Assembly (NCBI GenBank): GCA_945876035.1
Contig: CAMCMU010000031.1
Coordinates: 1 to 53,580, forward strand
Source of the DNA: Schlesneria paludicola DSM 18645
GTDB taxonomy: Bacteria > Planctomycetota > Planctomycetia > Planctomycetales > Planctomycetaceae
Direction: 5' to 3'
DNA length: 53,580 nt
Both the position numbers and the translations under genes were made by a program. Below, one piece after another: positions 9,480 through 18,261 of the stretch. Numbering within the stretch: position 1 is the first letter of the stretch; each line of letters starts with the position of its first letter. The notes under the pieces are model-generated. The model did not search any database. It was not told where the DNA came from and saw only the letters and a program-made list of their open reading frames with translations.

Positions 9480-10611
9480 TTACTTGCCGGAGACCGAAAA
9501 TGTGCTCTGTTCCATCGCCCAACGAAGATAAGATTCGATCCATGGATCGAGATCGCCGTCCAGCACCGCCAAAGGATGAGCCGTCTTATATTCCGAGCGA
9601 TTGTCCTTGCAATACGATTCCGGATGCAGGACATAGCTGCGAATCGTCTCCCCTCCGAAACCGATCCGCGATTTCTGGCCACGACGCGCCGAAATCTCCG
9701 CGTCCCGTTTATCTTCTTCCATCTGGTACAGCTTGGCGATCATCATTTTTCTGGCGAGGGCGCGGTTTTGATGCTGACTCCGTTCATTCTGACACTGCAC
9801 GACGGCATTGCTGGGCAGGTGAGTTAATCGGATCGCCGAATCGGTTTTGTTGACTTTCTGCCCACCCGCACCGCTGGCACGACAGATGTCTTCGCGGATG
9901 ACTTTCGGGTTATCCCATTCAATATCAATGTTGATGCTATCATCCAGTTCGGGTGTCACATCCACCGCCGCAAAAGACGTTTGACGGCGGTGAGCCGAAT
10001 CAAAGGGACTCATTCGGATCAAGCGGTGGTTCCCTGTCTCGCCTTTCAGCAGACCAAACACGAATGGCCCGCGAATGACAAGCGTGGCGGAATGAATCCC
10101 CGCCTCCTCGGCAGGAGATGAATCGATTAATTCTGTCGCAAAACCGCGGACCTCGGCCCACCGCTGATACATCCGCATCAGCATCTCCGCAAAGTCTTGG
10201 GCGTCCGTTCCGCCCTCTCCCGATTGGATCGCCACATACGCGTTACTGCCATCCTGAGACCCGGAAAGCATCGCCTGCAGTTCGGCTTGGACGAATTGGT
10301 CTTTCAAGAGGACTAACAAGCTCGTGGCATCGTCCCCCACGTCTTCGCCCATCTCGGCGAATTCGATCATCACCCCCAAATCTTCTGCCCCCTGGACCAG
10401 TTCGTCGACGGGCTTGATCGCGGCATTGAGTTGTTTGAATTCGTTCATCGTGGCCTGAGCTTTCTCTTGGTTATCCCAAAAGCCGGGCTCCGACATTTTT
10501 GAACCGATCTCGAGCACGCGTTGCTGTTTTCCTGCCCAGTCAAAGAGAGTCTCGGAGTTGGAGAATGCGGGCGATCAAATCTTTCGATTCTTCTTGAAGT
10601 GCAGTGTCCAT
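9480..10611 (-). CDS. prfB: Peptide chain release factor 2 (programmed +1 frameshift)
   Basis: RF2 ends translation at UGA and UAA. The gene starts at ATG 10609-10611 and reads 23 codons (MDTALQEESKDLIARI through LRDSL) to an in-frame TGA at 10540-10542. A +1 shift on CTT-TGA-C continues as DWAGKQQRVLEIGSKMSEPG to the stop at 9480, for about 376 residues in total. Both functional motifs are intact: SPF (RMSPFDSAHRR), the RF2-specific stop-codon reader, and GGQ (CRASGAGGQKVNK), the hydrolysis loop. Regulation is autogenous through the shift: low RF2 slows termination at the TGA and favours frameshifting. The gene lies between the kinase-like gene and the DUF1080 gene on the same strand. Confidence 0.96.
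10539..10545 (-). promoter_or_regulatory. prfB programmed +1 frameshift site
   Basis: On the minus strand the slippery string is CTT TGA C, the classical RF2 recoding signal, joining frame LRDSL-stop to frame DWAGKQQ. The internal Shine-Dalgarno stimulator known from E. coli (AGGGGG just upstream) is only weakly represented here: the bases before CTT are CGAGACTCT. Confidence 0.93.
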
Positions 10612-10703
10612 AGTCGGCAGGTCAATTCTGTAACAAAGGAGGAAACACGGAACGGGGACGGAGTATACAGACCAAGCGCAGACGTTTGACATCGTCGGAG
10701 ACA

Positions 10704-13094
10704 TCAATCGTGGCGAAAATGCGGCATTCGTGTCGGGTCAATTCCAGGAAGGGTCGCATCAACAGTCGATCGCGGGGCCGCCAAATGTTTCAATTGCGAA
10801 TTCTCTGCGCTACCCGTGGGCTCACCGATAAACTCGATCACGCCATCGCTCTGGATCAGGCCCTCAAATTGTTCATCCGTCTCGGGAACCGGCGACGTCT
10901 CGCCCCCTTGGGGATGGGTCACGCTCAACAGTTCTAATCCCTGCCGAATCAGCGAGATTTGACCGTGAACGGCCGCGCGTCCCGTGATGCTGACGGCACG
11001 TGAAAATCTTGTTTCCGGGTGTGCTGTCCTGATCTCAATCAGGCTTGACGTCGCGGAAGCCAAGGCAAACACACAGTCTTGGACGACGATTCCAATACCG
11101 GGAGCAGCAGCGTCCGCTAGTGCTCCACCGTATCGTATGAGCGGACCGGTATTTCGCAACGTCACTCGCGATAATTCAAAAGCAATCGGCCGAGCCGTTG
11201 CCTTGTGTCCGAAATTCATACAGGTTCCTTCGCCGACCTTCAAACAATTCGTCAGCGTCACACGACTCGGTGAATCGGTGAATAGCATCGCTGTCAGCGA
11301 GCCGAAAAACAGCGTGTTTTGCACCTCAATCTGTCCTGCCTGAGTCTGATCGGATTCGCTGCGGGTCGTGTCTTGCGGCATCCATGCCAACGTGGCGTAA
11401 GGAACGTGACCGGGCGTCATCTCGCCGACCGACTTCCAGTCCAACTCACAACCTTCCAGCGTCAGTCGCCGTGAACGAACGATGACGAGTGCGGTCGGGG
11501 TCGGTTCACCCGAGAAGGACTCACATCGAATCGCCACGTTCGACAATGCCACGGTCTCCGCGGCGAGTTTCAATGGGGTCTGGCGAATTTGAATCACCGG
11601 TCTGACACCCATGGCACCACGAATCGATAGGCTGGCGGGGAGCGCCGAACCGTCGGGCGGAAACTCGTCTGTCCCGTAGGGCCCCACTTCCGTCAGCAAA
11701 ATTTCGCCATCCGGCGATGCTCTGGGCAATGGCAACAAGACCTTGCCTCTCTCATTCGTACGGGCTTTGCCCGTTGCTGTCCCGTCAATTTCCGAGAGAA
11801 GATCGGTCTTGGCCTCAACCGATTTTGCCATATCAACAATCCGGTTTTTTAAGGCCAGAAGGTCATTGCGCAGTCCGTGATTCGCCATCGTAAACACCAA
11901 CCCAACGACGCAACATACGGCAGCCGCAATCCGCGGCCAACGAACAACTTTCGACGATCTTTTGGATTCTGTGAGATGTGGTATGGCTCCGTCGAACGAG
12001 CGGCGATACTGCTTCAATCGCGAGCGTGCCAAGGCCCCGGGCCTTCCCCATGCCTGCAGCAGTTCTCCAAAAGAACGAGGCCGCTCTGCAGGAGCCGGCG
12101 AAGTCATCTTGAAGAGAGCCTGAGCGATTCGATCCGGGGTATCGGGAGCCCAATGGCGCACATCTTCGATGCGACGGGACTGGTGTGCCGCGAGCTTCCT
12201 CAGCGGATCGGCCACCGGATGGGGTGGACGTCCAGAAAGAAGTTGCCACAACAGGCAACCGAGTGCGTACAAATCGGAGCCCGCATGGGCGTGCGCTCCG
12301 GTACCGATCAGTTCCGGAGCGATACCGTCGTAACTTTCCATCACATGCGACGCGTGAATCGTCAACTCCGGGCAAACGCAGGGGCGAATCCCACCATCGA
12401 CAAGGATGGCTAAACCACGTTCTGTGAGACGTACGTTGGATAGCCGAATGTCACCGTGGACGAGTCCGAGGCGGTCCAGCGAGGCCAAGCCATCCAACAG
12501 TTGTCGGGCAATCTCGAAAACGACTGCGGCCGGAAAGCGGCCCCGGCGAACGAGCAATTCGTTCAAGGGAATTCCCGGCACAAACACGCTGGCGATGGCC
12601 AACTCTGCCTCAGCACTCGGAAGCATTTTCTGGGGGACGATCATGTGAGGGTGGGACCAACCCCGGGTTCGTTCGATGAACTCCCGCATCCGACAGCGAC
12701 TTTCCTCAGCATCGTCGGTCAGCAGTTGACACCGTTTAATCGCATACTGAGCACCCCGATTTCCCTCCAACGACTTCGCCCGATAGGTCACGGTCCATGG
12801 GCTGCGCGCCAATTGGTCGATGATGACATAAGAACCGATGCGCAGCGACGACGCTCTTCCGTCTTCCAGCATGCGCGCCTGATAAGGAGTCAGTCTTCGC
12901 AGTTGAACAAGGGCATCAATCCAAACAGAATCGAAGGCCGGTAGGTCGTAGGCCAATCGCCGCGCGAACTTTTTCGCCCGCTGTAAGTCCGCTGGTCGAC
13001 AAAGCTCATATTCCGAAAGCCGACTCACAAGGTCGTCCGAAGGCGACAACGGCGAATGGTTGCGATGAAACACGACGCCGGCGTCCTTTCCCAA
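10704..13094 (-). CDS. Ser/Thr protein kinase-like membrane protein with beta-helix-like C-terminal domain
   Basis: The 796-residue product begins with a short helical domain (residues 1-75) and a Hanks-type kinase fold (about 85-355). The Lys of the VAIK motif is kept (QYAIKRCQ), and the catalytic loop reads HGDIRLSNVRL, with Asp kept and HRD's Arg changed to Gly. The DFG motif reads DGG (LVDGGIRPC), and the glycine loop is degenerate (DQLARSPWTVTYRA). SDLYALGCLLWQLLSGRPPH matches subdomain IX. A single membrane span follows (AAAVCCVVGLVFTMA, about residue 395). The outer part (about 430-780) is rich in short strands such as RRLTLEGCELDWK and SRVTLTNCLKVGEG, resembling a right-handed beta-helix. 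It may be a pseudokinase. The start is TTG 13094, or GTG 13073 with AAAGGA upstream. It is divergent from the PAS-GAF-REC gene. Confidence 0.8.
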   Translation of the reverse strand: MGKDAGVVFHRNHSPLSPSDDLVSRLSEYELCRPADLQRAKKFARRLAYDLPAFDSVWIDALVQLRRLTPYQARMLEDGRASSLRIGSYVIIDQLARSPWTVTYRAKSLEGNRGAQYAIKRCQLLTDDAEESRCRMREFIERTRGWSHPHMIVPQKMLPSAEAELAIASVFVPGIPLNELLVRRGRFPAAVVFEIARQLLDGLASLDRLGLVHGDIRLSNVRLTERGLAILVDGGIRPCVCPELTIHASHVMESYDGIAPELIGTGAHAHAGSDLYALGCLLWQLLSGRPPHPVADPLRKLAAHQSRRIEDVRHWAPDTPDRIAQALFKMTSPAPAERPRSFGELLQAWGRPGALARSRLKQYRRSFDGAIPHLTESKRSSKVVRWPRIAAAVCCVVGLVFTMANHGLRNDLLALKNRIVDMAKSVEAKTDLLSEIDGTATGKARTNERGKVLLPLPRASPDGEILLTEVGPYGTDEFPPDGSALPASLSIRGAMGVRPVIQIRQTPLKLAAETVALSNVAIRCESFSGEPTPTALVIVRSRRLTLEGCELDWKSVGEMTPGHVPYATLAWMPQDTTRSESDQTQAGQIEVQNTLFFGSLTAMLFTDSPSRVTLTNCLKVGEGTCMNFGHKATARPIAFELSRVTLRNTGPLIRYGGALADAAAPGIGIVVQDCVFALASATSSLIEIRTAHPETRFSRAVSITGRAAVHGQISLIRQGLELLSVTHPQGGETSPVPETDEQFEGLIQSDGVIEFIGEPTGSAENSQLKHLAAPRSTVDATLPGIDPTRMPHFRHD

Positions 13095-13339
13095 ATACTC
13101 GCTGTGGCCATTTCCTGGTGCCTCGACCCGCGAGACAACTTGTCGCAGAATTTACCGATTCGGGCAAGACGCTCTGTCTCGATCGGCAGTCACCGCATTC
13201 CGTGGAGGGTTGGCACAAGAAGGCCCCCCAAAAATTGGGTCATTGAGGCGAAAGCCGACAGCCGTGGGACCACAATCCACAGGCGGCATCGCCAAGGCTC
13301 GACGATCGATCTCATCCTGCGGTCAGGGAGCGTGATGGT

Positions 13340-13357
13340 GGTTGCTCGACTGCAACC
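13340..13357. promoter_or_regulatory. Inverted repeat overlapping the -35 element (possible operator)
   Basis: GGTTGC at 13340-13345 and GCAACC at 13352-13357 are perfect inverted copies separated by TCGACT. The left arm overlaps the -35 hexamer at 13342-13347, the position expected for a repressor or activator site. No regulator is identified. Confidence 0.4.
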
Positions 13358-13370
13358 AGCTACCTATAAT
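13342..13370 (+). promoter_or_regulatory. Sigma70-type promoter for the PAS-GAF-REC gene
   Basis: TTGCTC at 13342-13347 and TATAAT at 13365-13370 are separated by exactly 17 bases. The -10 is a perfect consensus. Transcription would start near 13377, leaving a leader of about 45 bases before GTG 13422. Confidence 0.7.
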
Positions 13371-13421
13371 CGGGTCTGTTCTCGAGCTTTCTGAAAACTC
13401 ACCTGAGGAGAGCGTTGTCCG

Positions 13422-15128
13422 GTGTCAAATCCTCCGCGGATTCTTGTACTCGGTGCCAGCGAAGAGGCTGGCCGGGCACTCTTGGAGTCGATTCAGCTTT
13501 TGTCTTGCGTTGTTTGTCGGGCCTCGGAAGATGGCTGGCCTTCGGAATCACAGACAGACGACAGTGAAGAGTTCTCGGGGGCCGTGGTGCTCGGCGATTC
13601 GGTTCGCCGCCTTCCGGCTCTTCTGGCCTTCGAGAATGTTCTGAAGCATCTCCCCGAGGGGGTCGCGGTGCTCGATTCGCAGTTGCTGATTCGCTGGTGC
13701 AATGACCGGTTCATTGAGTTGACTGGCCGGAACGAGCTCGGGCAATCGCCTCCGACCGGACTGAATTTCCATGATGCCTTCGGCGCTCCGCAAATCGTGG
13801 GACCGGATTTCTCGCCCTTTCACACGGCGCTCGGCGTCGGAACCACCGCTCGGACAACGTATCGGATCGATGAGCGAACCTATTTGGATGTTCTCGCGGC
13901 ACCGGTCTACGCCGCGGACGCCGAGTATCCCTCCCTGTTGGTGGTCACCGTGCGGGATATCTCATCAGAGCACCTTCAGGGAGAGAAATTACGTGCCATC
14001 CATCAGGCCGGTCAAGATTTGGGGGATCTGTCACCCGAGGACTTGCAATCGCTCTCTGTGAACGAGCGTAAGGAACTGCTCAAAGAGCGGATCATCCACC
14101 ACACGAAGGACGTCTTGCACTTCGAAACGATTGAGGTCCGATTGCTCAATGAACGGACGAATCGTCTCGAACCACTGCTCAATCTCGGGATGACTCCACT
14201 TGCCGCGGAACGCGAGTTGTTTGCGAAGGCCGATGGAAATGGTGTCACGGGCTTCGTGGCTGCCGAAGGGAAGAGCTATCTGTGCCGTGACACGCTGACG
14301 GACTTACTTTACCTGCAGGGTGCGGCGGGAGCCCGCAGTTCGCTCACCGTTCCGTTAATGCGTCACACGCGCGTTCTCGGGACATTCAATGTCGAGAGCA
14401 CGCTGCCAAACGCCTTTACGGAGAAAGACCAACTGTTCCTCGAATTGTTCTGTCGCGATCTGGCCGTTGCGCTCAACACACTGGAATTGCTCATCTTCGA
14501 ACGGGTGGTCGTTGCTTCCGAAAGCACACTGCTGCTGTTACGCGATGCGGCAAAACCCGTCGATGAAATTTTGAGTGACATCGCGTGGCTGCAAACCAAA
14601 TACGTCGGATTCGATCCGGAAGCCGCGGAACGGCTACAACGCATTCTGAAACACACTCGGACAATTCGTCAGTTGATCCACGGCATTGGCGAGAAGGTGG
14701 CTCCGAGTTCCGGAATGGCTGCGGTACCGCATTATCCCTCGCGTCCCAAGCTGAAACAAAAACGAGTCTTGGTGGCCGACGCGGAAGAGTCCGTGCGTCA
14801 AGCGGCTCATGAGCTGCTCGGAAGATACGGTTGCGAAGTCGACGCCACCGATTCCGGTGAAAAAGCACTGACGTTGATCCGCAGCTTTCATTACGACGTT
14901 GTTTTGTTCGATGCCGAAATGACCGACCTACATCTGATTACGGCCTTAGAACGGATTCGCGAAATCCACGCGTACATCCCCGTGATCATCATGAAAGGCT
15001 ATGGCTACGACGGTGCTCACCGCATGGTCAATGCGCGGCAGATGGGCTTCAAAATGGCCCTGTACAAGCCATTCAAACCTGAGTTATTGCTGGCGGAGAT
15101 CGAAAAGGCAATCTTCCCTTCCGAATGA
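13422..15128 (+). CDS. PAS-GAF-receiver domain signalling protein
   Basis: The 568-residue cytosolic protein has no signal peptide or membrane span. After a short lead (PPRILVLGASEEAGRALLES) it shows a PAS domain (about residues 70-190: VLKHLPEGVAVLDSQLLIRW, YPSLLVVTVRDISSE), a GAF domain (about 220-355: HHTKDVLHFETIEVRLL, AGARSSLTVPLMRHTRVLG), a helical linker and a C-terminal receiver domain (about 445-568). In the receiver the acidic pocket is partly degenerate (LVADAEESVR), the phospho-acceptor Asp is in VVLFDAEMTD, and the conserved Lys is in ALYKPFKPE. There is no histidine-kinase ATPase domain or DNA-binding domain, so it probably acts through partners. GAGGAG lies 11 bases upstream of GTG 13422. 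It is divergent from the kinase-like gene, suggesting one signalling unit. Confidence 0.87.
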   Translation: MSNPPRILVLGASEEAGRALLESIQLLSCVVCRASEDGWPSESQTDDSEEFSGAVVLGDSVRRLPALLAFENVLKHLPEGVAVLDSQLLIRWCNDRFIELTGRNELGQSPPTGLNFHDAFGAPQIVGPDFSPFHTALGVGTTARTTYRIDERTYLDVLAAPVYAADAEYPSLLVVTVRDISSEHLQGEKLRAIHQAGQDLGDLSPEDLQSLSVNERKELLKERIIHHTKDVLHFETIEVRLLNERTNRLEPLLNLGMTPLAAERELFAKADGNGVTGFVAAEGKSYLCRDTLTDLLYLQGAAGARSSLTVPLMRHTRVLGTFNVESTLPNAFTEKDQLFLELFCRDLAVALNTLELLIFERVVVASESTLLLLRDAAKPVDEILSDIAWLQTKYVGFDPEAAERLQRILKHTRTIRQLIHGIGEKVAPSSGMAAVPHYPSRPKLKQKRVLVADAEESVRQAAHELLGRYGCEVDATDSGEKALTLIRSFHYDVVLFDAEMTDLHLITALERIREIHAYIPVIIMKGYGYDGAHRMVNARQMGFKMALYKPFKPELLLAEIEKAIFPSE

Positions 15129-15341
15129 ATCCTGCACACCGAAAGTCCCTCGATACAGCCCGGTTGTCCGGCCGTCCTGTCGTCCTGTAAAGATGGTTCG
15201 AAAATATGACATACGAGCTGCGTCACCGATTGCTGCCCCGCAGCAGGAACGGTTCGTGAGATTCTTTTTTGAGCGACCCCGAGCCATTCACACCTGTCTG
15301 TTTCGTCTGAGATCCTACTTATTTTGAAGGTCGCATTGCTC

Positions 15342-16343
15342 ATGGGAGACTTTTCCGCCGAACTCGAAATCGGACTGTCCGGCGTCCGAACGGCCATGCG
15401 ATTATGTCAGAGCGTACAAAACACGATCACGCCGGAGGTCTTGGATAAAAAGGACAACAGTCCGGTAACCATCGCCGACTTCGGCAGTCAGGCCGTGGTC
15501 TGTCGAGTCGTCGGTGATGCTTTTCCAAGCGATCCAATCATCGCGGAAGAGGACTCGGCCGCTCTTCGACTTCCCGAGAATGCCGCATTCCTCCTCGGAG
15601 TCCGCCACCATCTTCAGCCACTCGAGATAAATACCACAGATGAACAGATTTTTCAGTGGATCGATCGAGGTGACGCGGTGAATTACTCACCGCGTTTCTG
15701 GACCCTCGATCCAATCGACGGGACCAAGGGCTTTCTACGACGGGGCCAATATGCCGTCTCGCTAGCTCTGATCGTCAATGGTCGTATTGAAGTCGGTATC
15801 CTCGGTTGTCCGAACCTACCGATCTCGGCACACGCCGGGGTTGCTCGGGATGTCGTGTGTTATGCGGTCCGCGGACAGGGCGCGTTCATCGCCCCGATGG
15901 ACAACCACAGCGTTCCACAACCGCTTCGTGTCTCGCAGACTTCCGATCCAACGCTGGCCCAGTTTTGTGAGTCGTTTGAAGCAGCACACAGTGCCCATGA
16001 TGAGTCGGTCAAGATCGCACAACAGCTCGGGTTGACTGGGACTCCCATTCGAATGGACAGTCAGGCGAAGTACGCCACCGTGGCGCAAGGGCGAGTCGAG
16101 GCCTACCTGCGACTGCCAACCAAAGCCGGTTACTTCGAAAGAATTTGGGATCATGCGGGAGGCGTCATTCTCGTCGAGGAGGCGGGCGGGCGTGTCACGG
16201 ACATGTGTGGTCAGCCGCTGGATTTCACGAAGGGACACAAGCTGACTCGGAATCGGGGGGTGATCGTGACGAACGGTCACCTGCACGAAGAGATCCTGTC
16301 TGCCGTCAAAAATGTGGTCCTGATGGCCAGTGAATTCCAGTAA
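15342..16343 (+). CDS. 3'(2'),5'-bisphosphate nucleotidase (CysQ/HAL2 type)
   Basis: A 333-residue member of the inositol-monophosphatase superfamily. Enzymes of this branch split 3'-phosphoadenosine 5'-phosphate to AMP and phosphate and so relieve sulfate assimilation and sulfation pathways. The metal-binding motifs are intact: DNSPVTIADFGSQA, PIIAEEDS, FWTLDPIDGTKGFLRRGQYA (the DPxDGTxxF signature) and ERIWDHAGGVILVEEAGG. The insertion between the second and third motif (LGVRHHLQPLEINTTDEQIF) resembles eukaryotic HAL2-like members more than short bacterial CysQ. ATG 15342 was chosen over the upstream in-frame TTG 15324 because GAAGG at 15326-15330 is placed as its ribosome-binding site. It lies 213 bases after the PAS-GAF-REC gene. 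Confidence 0.9.
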   Translation: MGDFSAELEIGLSGVRTAMRLCQSVQNTITPEVLDKKDNSPVTIADFGSQAVVCRVVGDAFPSDPIIAEEDSAALRLPENAAFLLGVRHHLQPLEINTTDEQIFQWIDRGDAVNYSPRFWTLDPIDGTKGFLRRGQYAVSLALIVNGRIEVGILGCPNLPISAHAGVARDVVCYAVRGQGAFIAPMDNHSVPQPLRVSQTSDPTLAQFCESFEAAHSAHDESVKIAQQLGLTGTPIRMDSQAKYATVAQGRVEAYLRLPTKAGYFERIWDHAGGVILVEEAGGRVTDMCGQPLDFTKGHKLTRNRGVIVTNGHLHEEILSAVKNVVLMASEFQ

Positions 16344-16405
16344 TTTTTTCACTTTCCGTCCTGCGCATCACGTGAATCGTCACTCCACAACGAGAGCATT
16401 AAAAA

Positions 16406-18085
16406 ATGAACTATCCTTACTTCGTCCGCCGGGATTTCGACGGTTTCTTCGGATTGTTTATCGACAACCTGATTCAACTGCTGCTGATCCTCACGCTCTG
16501 CTCCAGCCTCTGCGGCATGACGGGCGACAGCAGCTATCTGCTCTACGTGCACGTGCTGCCCGGTGCGGCGATCAGCATTTTGATCGGCAACCTGTTTTAT
16601 GCATGGCAGGCTCGACGACTCGCCAAACGGGAGGGACGCAGTGACGTCACCGCGTTACCGTACGGAATCAACACTCCGTCGCTGATGGTCTATGTGTTCT
16701 TCGTCATGCAGCCCGCATTCAACAAGGCCCTCGCCGACGGCCTGTCTCCTGAATCTGCGGCCACTCTGGCGTGGGAACTGGGGCTCGTGGCCTGCGTCGG
16801 AAGCGGAGTAATCGAGTTCTGCGGAGCGTTCGTTGCCGAGACCGTTCGGCGGCGCACTCCACGCGCCGCGCTCCTTTCAACTCTGGCCGGAATCGCCATC
16901 GGTTTCATTTCAATGACGTTTGCCCTGCAAATTTTTCAGAAGCCCCTGGTCGCCATGTTGCCGCTGGCCATCGTGCTGACTACCTACTTCGCTCAGGTTC
17001 CTTTTCCGTTCCATCTGCCTGGCGGACTGGTCTCCGTAGCGTTGGGAACCGGTACGGCGTGGCTTCTGACAGGCCTCGCGACCATGTGGCCGGATGCTCC
17101 CTTATGGTTGGTCGACTCGGCCATGAAGTCTGAAAACATCGCTGTGGGATTCGATCAGTTGGGCTGGCATCTGCCCGTATTTAGCGGTGCCCGAGTCTTC
17201 CAGCGGCTGGCTGATCCATCGCAATGGCTGGGGTTGTTGTCGGTCATCATTCCGATGGGGTTGTTCAATCTGATCGGAAGTCTGCAAAATATCGAGTCTG
17301 CTGAAGCCGGGGGCGATCGATACGGAACTCGGTCGTCACTGGCCGTGAACGGCATCGGAACAATCTGCGCCGCAATGTTCGGCAGTTGCTTTCCGACCAC
17401 GATCTATATTGGCCATCCCGGTTGGAAGGCCCTCGGTGCCCGCGCCGGCTATTCCACATTGAACGGGATCGTGGTGACGCTGCTCTGCCTGACGGGTGCC
17501 GTCAGTCTGGTCAATAGTCTGATCCCCATGGAATCGGGAATCGGCATCGTACTCTGGATCGGTATCATCATGACTTCGCAGGCGTTCTCCGCCGTTCCAC
17601 GCGAACATGCTCCGGCCGTAGCCATCGGTTTGTTTCCCGCCATTGCTGCCTGGGGTTTCACCGTGACTCAAGGAGCTTTCTTCGCGGCAGGCGGTCGGAC
17701 ACTGCAAGAGGTGTTAGTCCAAAATCCGAAAGCGGCGGTCAATGACTTCGTGCTGCACGGAATGATCTCGCTCCAACAGGGCTACATCTTCACCTGTATG
17801 ATTCTGGCGGCGATCTCCGTGTTCCTGATCGACAGACGATTCATCACAGCGGGAGTTTGGTCGTTGATTGCAGCCGCCTGTGCCGCCATCGGTCTGACTC
17901 ATGCCTATCAGTTGAACGGCAACGTTGTCGATTTTCTGTTCGTGCTGGGCCATCCGACGACCGGCATCACGCTGGTCTATCGATCCTGGGACGTGGCCCT
18001 TGGCTACCTGTCGATGTCGATCGCATTCTTCGCATTCGGAATATCTTTCCGGGGAAAGTCGATTGCGCAAGTGGAGCACTCGTGA
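16406..18085 (+). CDS. NCS2-like permease (xanthine/uracil/vitamin C type)
   Basis: A 559-residue polytopic inner-membrane transporter with about 13-14 hydrophobic stretches, for example [36 protein letters not shown] and [39 protein letters not shown] and the later [20 protein letters not shown] with [18 protein letters not shown] occupy the positions of the substrate-site segments of nucleobase permeases (NCS2/AzgA-like), the latter being the region before the second half of the 7+7 fold. The substrate cannot be told: purine, pyrimidine and other anions are all possible. It starts 62 bases after the CysQ-type gene and could be co-transcribed with it. Confidence 0.75.
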   Translation: MNYPYFVRRDFDGFFGLFIDNLIQLLLILTLCSSLCGMTGDSSYLLYVHVLPGAAISILIGNLFYAWQARRLAKREGRSDVTALPYGINTPSLMVYVFFVMQPAFNKALADGLSPESAATLAWELGLVACVGSGVIEFCGAFVAETVRRRTPRAALLSTLAGIAIGFISMTFALQIFQKPLVAMLPLAIVLTTYFAQVPFPFHLPGGLVSVALGTGTAWLLTGLATMWPDAPLWLVDSAMKSENIAVGFDQLGWHLPVFSGARVFQRLADPSQWLGLLSVIIPMGLFNLIGSLQNIESAEAGGDRYGTRSSLAVNGIGTICAAMFGSCFPTTIYIGHPGWKALGARAGYSTLNGIVVTLLCLTGAVSLVNSLIPMESGIGIVLWIGIIMTSQAFSAVPREHAPAVAIGLFPAIAAWGFTVTQGAFFAAGGRTLQEVLVQNPKAAVNDFVLHGMISLQQGYIFTCMILAAISVFLIDRRFITAGVWSLIAAACAAIGLTHAYQLNGNVVDFLFVLGHPTTGITLVYRSWDVALGYLSMSIAFFAFGISFRGKSIAQVEHS

Positions 18086-18261
18086 CACGAAGGCTCGTCC
18101 GCGACGATTGCGGTGCGTCACTCCTCCGCTGCTCCTGACGCCGATTCCGGGCGTGTTGCCTGTCCGACTCTGGTGCCGCCGTCAACGCGTGAGCGACACG
18201 GTCGAGATTTGCGAAGTGAATCATCGTGACTGCTGAGGGACGACCGTTTTGGGAGGCCGCG

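Larger units (their letters stand above)
13095..13421. other. Divergent promoter region between kinase-like and PAS-GAF-REC genes
   Basis: About 330 bases without a convincing gene. Its right end carries the promoter and inverted repeat listed separately. I see no equally good promoter reading toward the kinase-like gene. Confidence 0.5.
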
